Source: Jeotgalibaca sp052266715 (lineage in GTDB: Bacteria; Bacillota; Bacilli; Lactobacillales; Aerococcaceae). From it: a stretch of DNA of 64,000 nucleotides. The translations under genes and the position numbers were made by a program. This document shows, one piece after another, positions 7,788 to 17,304 of this stretch. The notes beneath the pieces were generated by a model. It did not search any database. It was given only the letters and a program-made list of their open reading frames with translations, and had not been told where the DNA came from. The stretch's first letter is position 1. Every line of letters starts with the position of its first letter. The stretch lies in assembly GCA_052266715.1 (NCBI GenBank), contig JBQPRB010000005.1; one strand, written 5' to 3'.

Positions 7788-8582
7788 TTGGAACTTGATA
7801 ATCAGGGACTCATGGGGATGATCGATAAAAATGCCATCAAGAAAACACATTTATTCGAGAATTCAATCCCGAAGTATATTGTCCGCTCCATGTTTGCGGG
7901 GATGTACTTGACAATAGGAACGGCAATCTCAGTCGTAGCAGCTGAAAAGGCCAACCATATTCATCCCGATTTAGGGAAATTTGTTTATGCGATTTTGTTC
8001 AGTTGGGCACTTATTATGATTATTTATATGGATGCTGAACTCGGAACGAGTAACATGATGTACTTAACCGTCGGGGTTAACCGCAAGACCTTGAAAGCAA
8101 GAAGAGCCCTCCAAATTCTATTAGTTTGTATATTTAGTAACTTAGTCGGTGGTGCTTTATCCGGATTATTAATCGTTCAAACGGGTCCTTTTCTGGACTT
8201 TTCTTCAAGCCATTATCTGGCGGAAACGGTCTCGGCCAAGTTGTTGAAGCCGGGATTTCAGGTCATTATTGAAGGGATATTTGCAAATATCATTGTGAAT
8301 ACGGCAATTATATCGTCTGCGCGTATGAAGGACGATGCTGGTAAATTGTTGGCTGTCCAATTCATTATCGCATTCTTCGCTTTCCTGGGTTACGAACACG
8401 TTATTGCGAATTTTTCATCCTTTGCAATGGTATTCTTCGCAGGTGGCGTTCCGGAAATGACGACAACGGCTGTTTTAAGTAACTGGTTCTTCGCCACTAT
8501 CGGTAATTACATCGGAGGCGGATTGGTAATTGGTTGTACCTATGCTTGGTTAAACAAAGGTGAAACGGTATACTTTGATTAG
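7788..8582 (+). CDS. Formate/nitrite transporter (FNT) family channel
   Basis: A six-segment membrane channel of the FNT family, which moves small monovalent anions such as formate, nitrite or hydrosulfide. Helices are clear near residues 35-55, 65-85, 108-130, 158-178, 190-212 and 228-250. FNT features include an N-terminal amphipathic helix and the half-helix region around GTSNMMYLTVG. I start at the TTG at 7788 because AGGAG ends at 7778, 9 nt before it; the TTG at 7779 abuts the box and is unlikely. Length about 264 is normal. The substrate is not decided by sequence; formate from pyruvate metabolism is one option. The TraX-like gene follows after 18 bp. Confidence 0.88.
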   Translation: MELDNQGLMGMIDKNAIKKTHLFENSIPKYIVRSMFAGMYLTIGTAISVVAAEKANHIHPDLGKFVYAILFSWALIMIIYMDAELGTSNMMYLTVGVNRKTLKARRALQILLVCIFSNLVGGALSGLLIVQTGPFLDFSSSHYLAETVSAKLLKPGFQVIIEGIFANIIVNTAIISSARMKDDAGKLLAVQFIIAFFAFLGYEHVIANFSSFAMVFFAGGVPEMTTTAVLSNWFFATIGNYIGGGLVIGCTYAWLNKGETVYFD

Positions 8583-8600
8583 CGGAGTAGGAGGGGAAAT

Positions 8601-9194
8601 ATGAATCTGAAAACAAATACGATTAAATGGCTGGCAATGGTAACCATGACCATTGACCATATTGGGTATTATGTATTTCCGGAATATATTATTTTACGCT
8701 TGATTGGTCGGCTGGCTTTTCCCTGTTTTTTGTTTACCACGATTCAAGGCGTTAAACAAACCGCCAATTTCCCTATGTATTTCTTGCGGCTCTTGGGTAT
8801 GGCACTTGTCAGTGTCATCCTGATGAGTCCCATTCGTATTTATTGGAATATTCTTTTTTCGTTGGCGATATTTGCACTTTCCTTGAAGGATAAGCGGCTT
8901 TTTCTGCCAACGCTTTTTTTGAGTTATTTTACCGAATATAGCGTGTATGGCTTTTTGTTGGGCTGGGCTATAAAAATCATGCTGGATAAGGATCGAATCC
9001 AGGGGATAGTTTTTATCCTAGCCTTGCATTTGGGCCTGTATTTTGGTTCGATTCAATTTTTTGCCCTCATAGCGGTTGTTTTCATGTTGTTACCGATGGA
9101 ATGGCGATTACCGAGATTTCCCAAATGGCTTGGTTATCTTTATTATCCCATCCACCAGGTTATCCTGTTTTGGCTAGGCTCCTTTATCAAATAA
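8601..9194 (+). CDS. TraX family membrane protein
   Basis: A 197-residue polytopic membrane protein of the TraX family, named after the F-plasmid pilin N-acetylase. The N-terminal pattern LKWLAM-type KWLAMVTMTIDHIGYYV and the RLIGRLAFPCFLF stretch are the family hallmark, and the C-terminus has YLYYPIHQVIL. About six membrane segments are visible. Chromosomal TraX homologues are common in Firmicutes that lack pili; their substrate is unknown, and acyl transfer to a surface molecule is a family-based guess. It has AGGAGGGG before the ATG and is probably co-transcribed with the FNT gene. Confidence 0.85.
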   Translation: MNLKTNTIKWLAMVTMTIDHIGYYVFPEYIILRLIGRLAFPCFLFTTIQGVKQTANFPMYFLRLLGMALVSVILMSPIRIYWNILFSLAIFALSLKDKRLFLPTLFLSYFTEYSVYGFLLGWAIKIMLDKDRIQGIVFILALHLGLYFGSIQFFALIAVVFMLLPMEWRLPRFPKWLGYLYYPIHQVILFWLGSFIK

Positions 9195-9203
9195 GTAAAG
9201 GGC

Positions 9204-9232
9204 TTGAAATATAAACGTTTTTAGTGTATTAT
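9204..9232 (+). promoter_or_regulatory. Promoter of mnmA
   Basis: TTGAAA (9204-9209), 17-bp spacer, TATTAT (9227-9232), giving a leader of about 60 nt. Confidence 0.7.
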
Positions 9233-9299
9233 CTTTATTTGTATATTAATCACTTATTTTTAAGAAGTGATTGAGAAAGAACGAAAGGAGACTGTGACA

Positions 9300-10424
9300 A
9301 TGACAGAAAAAGAAAAGACACGAGTTGTTGTGGGAATGAGTGGTGGCGTTGACTCTTCTGTTACTGCCTTATTATTGAAAGAGCAAGGTTATGATGTGAT
9401 CGGTATTTTTATGAAGAATTGGGACGATACAGATGAATTTGGATTCTGTACGGCAACGGAAGATTATAAAGACGTTCAAGCTGTTGCACAACAAATCGGG
9501 ATTCCCTATTATTCTGTTAACTTCGAAAAAGAATACTGGGATAAAGTGTTCCAATATTTCTTGGATGAATATAAAAAAGGTCGCACTCCTAACCCTGATG
9601 TTATGTGTAACAAAGAAATCAAGTTCCGTGCATTCTTGGACTACGCTGTTGATTTAGGCGCCGACTATGTGGCAACGGGTCACTATGCCCAAGTTGAACG
9701 TAACGAAGATGGTACAACACGTATGCTCAGAGGGCTCGACAATAACAAGGATCAAACCTATTTCTTAAATCAATTATCGCAAGAGCAATTATCCAAGACA
9801 CTCTTTCCACTTGGTGGTATGCAAAAATCTGAAGTTCGCCGCATTGCGGAAGAAGCTGGTTTGGCAACAGCCAAGAAAAAAGATTCAACGGGTATTTGTT
9901 TCATTGGTGAAAAGAACTTTACGGAATTTCTATCCACGTACTTACCAGCTCAAGCAGGCCCTATGATGACGTTGGACGGCGTAAAAATGGGCGACCATGC
10001 TGGCTTGATGTATTATACTATCGGGCAACGTAAGGGGCTGGGAATCGGGGGTAGTGGGGATTCCACTGATCCGTGGTTCGTGATCGGTAAGGACTTGGAA
10101 ACTAATACATTGTATGTTGGTCAAGGTTACCACCACGAGCGTCTTTACGCAGAAAGCTTGTTTGCGACCGATGTTCATTTTACGACAGATAAAAAAATGC
10201 CAACCACATTCAAATGTACGGCTAAATTCCGTTATCGCCAAAAAGATACGGGTGTAACGGTAACGTTGAATGAAGATCAAACAGAAGCAACAGTTGTTTT
10301 CGATGAACCAGTTCGTGCCATTACACCAGGACAAGCAGTTGTCTTCTACGACGGTTTGGAGTGTTTGGGCGGCGGAACAATCGATAAAGCTTTCCAAGCG
10401 ACAACAGAATTACAATATGTATAA
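9300..10424 (+). CDS. mnmA: tRNA-specific 2-thiouridylase
   Basis: MnmA places sulfur on C2 of wobble U34 in tRNAs for Lys, Glu and Gln, using ATP to adenylate the base and a persulfide relay from a cysteine desulfurase. The PP-loop SGGVDSS lies near residues 15-21; the two catalytic cysteines are in PDVMCNKEIKF (about 100) and STGICFIGEKNF (about 200). The C-terminal barrel ends normally (374 residues). The ATG at 9300 follows AAAGGAG; the frame is open 11 codons further but without support. It forms a single-gene unit between its promoter and a strong terminator. Confidence 0.96.
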   Translation: MTEKEKTRVVVGMSGGVDSSVTALLLKEQGYDVIGIFMKNWDDTDEFGFCTATEDYKDVQAVAQQIGIPYYSVNFEKEYWDKVFQYFLDEYKKGRTPNPDVMCNKEIKFRAFLDYAVDLGADYVATGHYAQVERNEDGTTRMLRGLDNNKDQTYFLNQLSQEQLSKTLFPLGGMQKSEVRRIAEEAGLATAKKKDSTGICFIGEKNFTEFLSTYLPAQAGPMMTLDGVKMGDHAGLMYYTIGQRKGLGIGGSGDSTDPWFVIGKDLETNTLYVGQGYHHERLYAESLFATDVHFTTDKKMPTTFKCTAKFRYRQKDTGVTVTLNEDQTEATVVFDEPVRAITPGQAVVFYDGLECLGGGTIDKAFQATTELQYV

Positions 10425-10426
10425 TT

Positions 10427-10463
10427 CAAAAAGCGTACTCCCGTAACGGAAGTACGCTTTTTG
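10427..10463 (+). terminator. Terminator after mnmA
   Basis: CAAAAAGCGTACT pairs with AGTACGCTTTTTG around a CCGTAACGG-type loop, with a T-rich end. Confidence 0.85.
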
Positions 10464-10563
10464 ATTATTCACGTTGTACAAACTATCCAGTTTTCTGTTC
10501 TGCAAAGCTCTAGAAAATGTTATGATAGAGCATAGAGATTAACGTAGAAAGGAGATAGATGGA

Positions 10564-12978
10564 TTGGAACTAAACGAACAACCTTATGTTGCCGGGGAAA
10601 TGAAGGCTATTTTCTTTGATAACCCATCTAACTTCTATAAAGTCATCCTCGTAGAAATCGAGGAATGTAATTTTAAAACAGACAAAGATGAAATAGTAGT
10701 AACGGGAAATTTTGGTGAAATAACAACGGATACGCACTATCGCTTTGTGGGGAACGTGGTGAACCATCCGCGTTACGGCACGCAATTCCAGGCAATTAGC
10801 TATGAGCGCGAGAAACCGACCGGCAAAAATGGCATGATTGCTTATCTATCAAGTGACCGTTTCCCAGGAATCGGTAAACGAACGGCAGAAAAAATTGTCA
10901 ATCACTTCGGAGAAAATACCATTGATGCTATTTTGGATGACCCAGATTCTTTGGCAGAAATCAGCGGCTTAACCAAACAAAAGCAGGAACTGATATATGA
11001 TGTGCTTCAACAAAGTCAGGGTACAGAAAAAACACTGATCGAATTGGCAAATTATGGTTTTTCCAATAACTTAGCGGCAACCATCATGAATTTTTATAAA
11101 GCAGATACGCTAAAGACCATTCGTGAAAATCCGTACCAGTTGATAGAAGATATTGAAGGACTTGGCTTCCGGACAGCTGATCGTTTAGCGGAAGATATGG
11201 GTATTCCAGCGGATGATAAAAATCGTATCAAAGGAGCACTATTGGCCACAATCAATGAGCTTTGCCTTTCGAATGGGGATACTTACGTAAACAGTGACGA
11301 ATTGATGGACCGCTCCTTGCAGCTGTTGGAGTCCTCACAACGTTTCTTAATAGAAGATTCCCAGTTGATTGAAGCATTGGTTGAAATGGTTCAAGACATG
11401 AAAATTATCGAGGATGAGAGACGCTTTGCACTACCATCGTTATATTTTTCCGAAGAAGGGATTGCGTCAAGCTTGGATAGATTACTGAATAATGGTAAAT
11501 CCGTCCAATATCCAGGGGTAGATTTGAAGGGTGAAATTGGTGCTTTACAGGAAAAATTGGGAATCACTTATGACAATGTGCAAACAGGAGCTATTGAGAA
11601 AGCTTTAACGCATGCATTCTTCATTTTAACGGGTGGACCGGGAACAGGTAAAACAACCGTTTTGAATGGGATTGTGAAGCTTTTTTGTGAATTGAATGGC
11701 TTACCAGCTAACCCACTGGAATTTCATGATGGCATTTATCCTATTATTATGGCCGCGCCAACGGGCCGCGCTGCTAAACGCATGAACGAAATGACTGGAA
11801 TTCCAAGTAGTACCATTCATCGGTTATTGGGTTTGACGGGGCAAGAAAATCCCAACGAAGAGGTTTATACGGCCGAATTGGAAGGGAAACTGCTCATTAT
11901 TGATGAAGCTTCCATGATTGACACTTGGCTATTAAATCGCTTGTTGAAATCCATACCGCCTGGCATGCAGGTCATTATCGTAGGAGATAAAGACCAATTG
12001 CCTTCCGTCGGCCCGGGACAAGTCTTGCATGACTTATTAGCAAGTCAGGTCATTCCGCATATCGAATTAGAACAAATCTATCGCCAAGCGGATGGTTCTT
12101 CCATTATTCCTTTGGCACATGATATTAAAAATGGCAAGATACCGACCGATTTTCGAAACAATCAAGCAGACCGTTCTTTTTTCCCGTGTCAGGCTGCCCA
12201 GATAGAACCCTTGATCCGGATTGTCGTTGAAAAAGCCAAGGCAAAGGGCTTTACTTCAAAAGACATTCAAATTCTTGCACCTATGTACAAAGGTCCGGCT
12301 GGCATCAACGCACTCAATGCGATGATGCAGGAAATACTGAATCCCAATGAAGGGAAAAAACGCCGCGAAGTAAAACACTTCGATTTTACATATCGGGTAG
12401 GGGATAAAATACTACAACTGGTCAATCAACCGGAACTCAACGTTTTCAACGGGGATATGGGTGAAATAACCAGTATCCAATATGCCAAAGAAACCGAAGA
12501 TAAAGTGGATGAAATTACAGTCCTGTTTGACGCTACCGAAGTCACTTATCAAAAAACAGACTGGAATAAATTTACACTGGCGTACTGCTGTTCTATCCAC
12601 AAAGCTCAAGGTAGTGAATTTAATATGGTTATTCTCCCGATGGTGCGTCAATACGGCCGTATGCTTCGACGGAACCTGTTATATACAGCTATCACCCGCA
12701 GCAAAAATAAATTAATTTTATGCGGGGAAGAAGCGGCTTTTACTTTCGCCACCGAAAATGCGGGTGATTTAAGACGAACGATGTTGATTGAAAAGCTTTT
12801 ACGGAATAAAAACAAAGATAAAAAAATATTTACCGTCGAAAAGAAAGAAGTGGCGAAGCCAGCACCAAAACCGAGTAAACCTAAAAACTTCACTTTGACG
12901 ATTGATATGGTGATGGGGCAAGAAGTTGATCCCTTAATTGGGATGGACGGGACAACCCCGGAACAATTCATGAAATGA
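10564..12978 (+). CDS. recD2: RecD2-type ATP-dependent 5'-3' DNA helicase
   Basis: A superfamily 1B helicase that occurs without RecBC and acts in DNA damage tolerance. An N-terminal OB-like and helix-hairpin-helix region (about 1-200; FPGIGKRTAEKI, IEGLGFRTADRLAE) is specific to RecD2. The helicase core starts with Walker A GGPGTGKTT near residue 358, then APTGRAAKR, IIDEASMID, GDKDQLPSVGPG and the late motif CSIHKAQGSEF plus YTAITRSK. The start is TTG at 10564, 9 nt after AAAGGAG; the ATG at 10559 is out of frame. The 804 residues fit the family. The C-terminal tail is lysine- and proline-rich. Confidence 0.94.
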   Translation: MELNEQPYVAGEMKAIFFDNPSNFYKVILVEIEECNFKTDKDEIVVTGNFGEITTDTHYRFVGNVVNHPRYGTQFQAISYEREKPTGKNGMIAYLSSDRFPGIGKRTAEKIVNHFGENTIDAILDDPDSLAEISGLTKQKQELIYDVLQQSQGTEKTLIELANYGFSNNLAATIMNFYKADTLKTIRENPYQLIEDIEGLGFRTADRLAEDMGIPADDKNRIKGALLATINELCLSNGDTYVNSDELMDRSLQLLESSQRFLIEDSQLIEALVEMVQDMKIIEDERRFALPSLYFSEEGIASSLDRLLNNGKSVQYPGVDLKGEIGALQEKLGITYDNVQTGAIEKALTHAFFILTGGPGTGKTTVLNGIVKLFCELNGLPANPLEFHDGIYPIIMAAPTGRAAKRMNEMTGIPSSTIHRLLGLTGQENPNEEVYTAELEGKLLIIDEASMIDTWLLNRLLKSIPPGMQVIIVGDKDQLPSVGPGQVLHDLLASQVIPHIELEQIYRQADGSSIIPLAHDIKNGKIPTDFRNNQADRSFFPCQAAQIEPLIRIVVEKAKAKGFTSKDIQILAPMYKGPAGINALNAMMQEILNPNEGKKRREVKHFDFTYRVGDKILQLVNQPELNVFNGDMGEITSIQYAKETEDKVDEITVLFDATEVTYQKTDWNKFTLAYCCSIHKAQGSEFNMVILPMVRQYGRMLRRNLLYTAITRSKNKLILCGEEAAFTFATENAGDLRRTMLIEKLLRNKNKDKKIFTVEKKEVAKPAPKPSKPKNFTLTIDMVMGQEVDPLIGMDGTTPEQFMK

Positions 12979-12994
12979 GACTGTCTAAATCATC

Positions 12995-13032
12995 AAAAAA
13001 CCGGTCGAGCCACAAAAGCTCGCCGGTTTTTC
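12995..13032. terminator. Bidirectional terminator between recD2 and the lipid kinase
   Basis: AAAAACCGG-CGAGC pairs with GCTCG-CCGGTTTTT, with a one-base bulge, and has T runs on both strands. It serves two converging genes. Confidence 0.85.
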
Positions 13033-13970
13033 TATTTCCATAATTTGAAAGTGGTTAAAGCATAATCCATATGATAGGCTGCTGGAGGCAACACTTCACC
13101 ATCCGCTTGACCCAAAACAGGGCGGTGTAATTTGATGGTGATGTTTTTTCCGGGAATTCTCTTGAAATAGCGTGTTTTCGCATGGCTACCCGTAGTTAAT
13201 AAAAGGGGCAGGAGACGCAATAAAGTCAGAAAGCTTAAATCAAATATCAGCATGACAGCTAATTCATGGTTATTACTGGCGGATTGCGGATCAATCTTGA
13301 TGCCACCGCCAAAATAGGGATGATTCATTACACCCGTTACAAGAACATCGTGATAAGTATCGGTTCGACCATCAATCGTGACAGCGACCGAGTAGGTTTT
13401 TCGCTCTTTGAACGCCCCAATTATTTTGTTTAAATAAGAAGAATTCTCCAAGCCCAAAACGGAGCCCCCGTTTTTTTCACTTTTGGTATCACTGGCAAGC
13501 GCATTAACTTCAGCATCCAACCCGAAGCCCATGCTGTTAAGAGCAATCCCATCTTTGTCGTTTGTATGGTCATGGTATTTCATGCATTCTATTTCTTCAG
13601 GTTCCACAGCTTTCAGAATAGCCCGTAAGCCTTTTTTGATATCTTTAGTCAGTCCGATTGACCGAGCAAAGTCATTGCCGGTCCCGGCTGGCAGATAACC
13701 AATGGGGAGTCCACTTTTGGCTTCATTCAATCCGCTAATCGCTTCATGTAACGTTCCGTCACCGCCAATCACGATGATACGGTCAGTATCCCCATCCAAA
13801 CTCTCACCGAGTTCTTGTGCTAGCTCATAAGCATGGTTGGGATATTTTGTTTGATAAAATTGAAAAGGAACTGCCTTTTCTTGCATTATTTTCTCAACAT
13901 CCAGACCAATACGTTTGCCTTTTCCGGCTCCAGCATTAAAATTTGCGATGATGTGATAGCACATGTCCAT
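13032..13970 (-). CDS. Diacylglycerol/lipid kinase (DagK/YegS-BmrU family)
   Basis: A soluble lipid kinase with the DAGK catalytic domain. It would phosphorylate diacylglycerol or a related lipid with ATP, returning it to phospholipid synthesis as in DgkB. Visible motifs are NFNAGAGKG near residues 10-18, VIGGDGTLHEAI near 67-78 (nucleotide-binding GGDGT) and YLPAGTGNDFARS near 92-104; the C-terminal GQADGEVL is typical. The start ATG at 13970 has AAAGAGG 7 nt upstream. The 312 residues are normal. It is alone on the minus strand, back to back with the alaS T-box leader. DgkB versus a YegS-like role is not settled by sequence. Confidence 0.88.
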   Translation of the reverse strand: MDMCYHIIANFNAGAGKGKRIGLDVEKIMQEKAVPFQFYQTKYPNHAYELAQELGESLDGDTDRIIVIGGDGTLHEAISGLNEAKSGLPIGYLPAGTGNDFARSIGLTKDIKKGLRAILKAVEPEEIECMKYHDHTNDKDGIALNSMGFGLDAEVNALASDTKSEKNGGSVLGLENSSYLNKIIGAFKERKTYSVAVTIDGRTDTYHDVLVTGVMNHPYFGGGIKIDPQSASNNHELAVMLIFDLSFLTLLRLLPLLLTTGSHAKTRYFKRIPGKNITIKLHRPVLGQADGEVLPPAAYHMDYALTTFKLWK

Positions 13971-14031
13971 AACATAACCTCTTTAAGTTAAATGATAGTT
14001 TTATTATATCAGACAAATTATGATTTGATAC

Positions 14032-14060
14032 TTGCTAGAATGGTCAAATTTAGCTATACT
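14032..14060 (+). promoter_or_regulatory. Promoter of the alaS T-box leader
   Basis: TTGCTA (14032-14037), 17-bp spacer, TATACT (14055-14060); transcription would start near 14067. Confidence 0.75.
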
Positions 14061-14066
14061 AAATTC

Positions 14067-14281
14067 GATTGAAAAGGCCATATCGTTTGATCCCATCAGA
14101 GAGTCAGCCACAGGTGAAAGGCGACAATTCAAATGATGCTCCCTTTTTAGATACGATAGAAATATCGTCGCTACCAGCGTTACCGGTATGAAGACGTGAT
14201 GATGAATGAACAACATTCCATTGCAATCAAGGTGGTACCGCGGTAAAACGCCCTTGAATGCGATGGGGTGTTTTATTTTTT
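14067..14281 (+). promoter_or_regulatory. T-box riboswitch (tRNA-Ala sensing) of alaS
   Basis: The conserved T-box core AAGGTGGTACCGCGG is at 14229-14243 and is followed by a terminator (AAAACGCCC at 14245-14253 with GGGTGTTTT at 14266-14274, then a T run). The core can alternatively form the antiterminator when uncharged tRNA pairs with it. A GCT alanine codon at about 14133-14140 (ATGATGCTCCC) is the likely specifier. It should raise alaS transcription when charged tRNA-Ala is scarce. The leader fills the gap between the lipid kinase and alaS. Confidence 0.92.
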
Positions 14282-14310
14282 CACAAGAAAAAGAAGAGGA
14301 TGATGAAAGA

Positions 14311-16950
14311 ATGAAACAATTAACCAGCAGCGAAATCCGTCAGCTGTTTCTAGATTTCTGGGCATCAAAAGGGCATAAGGTGGAACCGAGTGCTTCATTA
14401 ATTCCAGTCAACGATCCGACTTTACTATGGATTAACTCAGGAGTCGCAACGTTAAAAAAATACTTCGATGGATCCATTACTCCTGATAATCCTCGTATTA
14501 CAAACGCACAAAAGAGTATCCGTACCAATGATATTGAGAACGTTGGGGTTACTGCGCGCCATCATACTTTGTTTGAGATGTTGGGTAATTTCTCAATCGG
14601 GGACTACTTCAAAGAAGAAGCAATTCCCTGGGCATGGGAATTTTTAACGGATGAAAAATGGCTAGGTTTCGATCCGGAATTATTGTATGTCACTTACTAC
14701 CCTGAAGATGAAGATACAAAACGTATTTGGGCAGAAAAAGTAGGTCTGGCTGACAATCATATCGTACCTGTAGCTGACAATTTTTGGGATATCGGTGCAG
14801 GTCCATGTGGCCCTGACACAGAAATTTTCTACGACCGTGGTGTTTCGTACCAAGATTTACCTGATGAAGATCCAGAAATGTACCCAGGTGGCGAAAATGA
14901 ACGTTATTTGGAAATCTGGAACTTAGTATTTTCAGAATTCAATCATATGCCGGATGGCAGCTATGAGCCGCTGCCACATAAAAACGTCGATACTGGGATG
15001 GGCTTGGAGCGTGTAACATCCATTATCCAGGACGCACCGACGAATTTTGAAACGGATTTATTCATGCCGATTATCCGTAAAGTAGAAGCATTGGCTGAAG
15101 GTGTTAAATACGGTAGTGATAAAAAAACGGATATTTCGTTTAAGGTTATTGCGGATCATATCCGTGCTGTAAGTTTTGCAATCGGGGATCGCGCCTTGCC
15201 TTCGAACGAAGGGAGAGGCTATATTTTACGCCGTCTCATCCGTCGCTCGGTAATGCACGGACAAAAATTGGGTATCAACCGTCTTTTCCTGTTTGAATTA
15301 GTGCCTGTTGTTGCGGAAGTTATGAAAGAATACTACCCTGAAGTACAACGTGACCAAGATTTCATTATCAAAGTTATTACAAACGAGGAACAACGATTCC
15401 AAGAAACAATTCATGAAGGTTTGGAAATATTGCATGAAGTATTCAACGACATGTCTGAAAATGATACCACGGTTATTTCCGGTGCACATGCTTTCAAACT
15501 TTATGATACTTACGGTTTCCCGATGGAATTAACGGAAGAATATGCAGAAGAAAAAGGCTACACCGTTGATAAAGACGGCTTTAATGAAGAAATGCAAAAC
15601 CAACGTAACCGTGCACGTGCAGCGCGTCAAGTTGAAGACTCTTTCTCAGTCCAGTCAGCAATTTTAGGTGATATCGTAGTAGACAGCACCTTTGTTGGCT
15701 ATGACAAGACGGGCATTTCATCTGAATTAGTCGTCTTGATTGAAGATGATGAGATGAAAGAAGTTGCTACAATCGGCGAAACCGTCCAGGTTATTTTCCA
15801 GGAAACAACTTTCTATGCTGAAATGGGTGGACAAGTTGCAGATACCGGTGTGATTAAAAATCAAGATGGCGAAATTGTTGCAACTGTTAGCGATGTAAAG
15901 CGTGCGCCGAATGGTCAGCATCTTCATACAGTAGAAGTAACAGGAGATTTGCAAGCTAACCAAACCTACTTCCTGCAGGTGGATGAAAACCGTCGCCGTG
16001 CTATCACAAAAAACCATACAGCCACTCACTTGTTGCACCAAGCTTTGAAAAATGTGCTAGGGACTCATGCTAACCAAGCAGGATCTTTAGTGACGCCGAA
16101 CCATTTACGTTTTGACTTTACCCACTTCGGTCAAGCGACTGCAGAAGAACTAACCGAAATGGAACGTATTGTTAACCAAAAAATTTGGGATGCATTGCCG
16201 GTTGAAACACTTGAAACAACGATTGATAAGGCAAAAGAAATGGGCGCGATGGCTCTGTTTGGCGAAAAATATGGAAATGACGTCCGTGTAGTTAACGTAG
16301 CCGGTTTCTCTGTTGAACTTTGTGGGGGCGTCCATGTTCGTAACAGCCAAGATATTGGTATATTCAAGATTCTTTCCGAATCAGGGATTGGTGCGGGTGT
16401 CCGTCGTATCGAAGCAATCACAGGTCAAGCTGCTTATGAATACTTCCGTCAAAAAGAAGAAGAATTAATGGCCGCAGCCCAAGCATTGAAAGCACAACAA
16501 ACGAAAGAAGTTGTCGGTAAAATCGATGCGTTGAAACAGGAGCTCAGAGAATCCGAATCTGAAAAAGATTCTCTTCGTTCAAAATTGTTGGCTGTTGAAT
16601 CTCAAAACATTTTTGCAGATATCAAAGAAGCTAACGGCATTACCTTCATCACATACCAAACAAAGAATCAAGGTATGAATGATTTACGTGAAATAGCTGA
16701 TCAATGGCGCCAAAAAGCTGTCAGCGACGTTTTTGTAGCTGCTTCTGAAATGGATGGTAAAGTAAGCTTATTGGCGGCTGTAGCAAAAGATAAAATTTCC
16801 CAAGTAAAAGCTGGTGACTTGATTAAAGAAATCGCACCACTAGTAGGCGGCGGCGGTGGCGGTCGTCCCGATATGGCACAAGCAGGCGGTAAAAACCCAG
16901 CTGGCATTCCTGATGCTTTAGATCGTGTCGGTACATGGTTAGCTGAATGA
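14311..16950 (+). CDS. alaS: Alanyl-tRNA synthetase
   Basis: A class II synthetase that charges tRNA-Ala and edits mischarged Ser or Gly. The order is: aminoacylation core (motif 1 region, TARHHTLFEMLGNFS motif 2, GMGLERV motif 3), tRNA-recognition domain, editing domain with zinc ligands in HTATHLLH (near 568) and CGGVHV (near 670), then a coiled coil (730-770) and the C-Ala domain with a glycine-rich GGGGGGRPDMAQAGG. The start at 14311 (MKQLTSSEIRQLF) follows AGAGGA; the frame extends upstream into the T-box, which is not translated. Length 879 is standard. Confidence 0.97.
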   Translation: MKQLTSSEIRQLFLDFWASKGHKVEPSASLIPVNDPTLLWINSGVATLKKYFDGSITPDNPRITNAQKSIRTNDIENVGVTARHHTLFEMLGNFSIGDYFKEEAIPWAWEFLTDEKWLGFDPELLYVTYYPEDEDTKRIWAEKVGLADNHIVPVADNFWDIGAGPCGPDTEIFYDRGVSYQDLPDEDPEMYPGGENERYLEIWNLVFSEFNHMPDGSYEPLPHKNVDTGMGLERVTSIIQDAPTNFETDLFMPIIRKVEALAEGVKYGSDKKTDISFKVIADHIRAVSFAIGDRALPSNEGRGYILRRLIRRSVMHGQKLGINRLFLFELVPVVAEVMKEYYPEVQRDQDFIIKVITNEEQRFQETIHEGLEILHEVFNDMSENDTTVISGAHAFKLYDTYGFPMELTEEYAEEKGYTVDKDGFNEEMQNQRNRARAARQVEDSFSVQSAILGDIVVDSTFVGYDKTGISSELVVLIEDDEMKEVATIGETVQVIFQETTFYAEMGGQVADTGVIKNQDGEIVATVSDVKRAPNGQHLHTVEVTGDLQANQTYFLQVDENRRRAITKNHTATHLLHQALKNVLGTHANQAGSLVTPNHLRFDFTHFGQATAEELTEMERIVNQKIWDALPVETLETTIDKAKEMGAMALFGEKYGNDVRVVNVAGFSVELCGGVHVRNSQDIGIFKILSESGIGAGVRRIEAITGQAAYEYFRQKEEELMAAAQALKAQQTKEVVGKIDALKQELRESESEKDSLRSKLLAVESQNIFADIKEANGITFITYQTKNQGMNDLREIADQWRQKAVSDVFVAASEMDGKVSLLAAVAKDKISQVKAGDLIKEIAPLVGGGGGGRPDMAQAGGKNPAGIPDALDRVGTWLAE

Positions 16951-17037
16951 TAATGTTTTCATAAGTTTACCTGATTGGGTTGTAGTTTTGGGTCAAGTTT
17001 TGTAAAATAAGGGTATCATAGAAATTGGGGTGTCTGT

Positions 17038-17304
17038 ATGAATTCAAAAGATGAAACAATGCTATTCAACCTCGGCGGCCGTGACAGTAAAAACATCAAA
17101 GATACCTTGACGATTGTGTATCAGGCGCTCGAAGAAAAAGGTTATAACCCAATTAACCAAATTGTGGGCTTTTTACTATCAGGTGATCCTGCTTACATTC
17201 CACGCCACAATGATGCCAGAAATTTGATTCGTCACTTTGAAAGAGATGAAATCATGGAAGAACTACTGCGTAGCTATCTTTCGATTGATAAGAGTGACCA
17301 ATAA
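17038..17304 (+). CDS. ireB: IreB family regulatory phosphoprotein (UPF0297)
   Basis: An 88-residue protein of the UPF0297/YrzL family. In Enterococcus faecalis IreB is phosphorylated by the PASTA kinase IreK on N-terminal threonines and affects cephalosporin resistance. The N-terminal DETMLFNL retains a threonine at residue 7 and the core DTLTIVYQALEEKGYNPINQIVGFLLSGDPAYIPRHNDAR is the family signature. Start ATG is preceded by GGGGTG. It is followed by ruvX with no gap (stop at 17302-17304, ATG at 17305) and the DUF1292 gene, the conserved Firmicutes trio after alaS. No kinase gene is in the window. Confidence 0.93.
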   Translation: MNSKDETMLFNLGGRDSKNIKDTLTIVYQALEEKGYNPINQIVGFLLSGDPAYIPRHNDARNLIRHFERDEIMEELLRSYLSIDKSDQ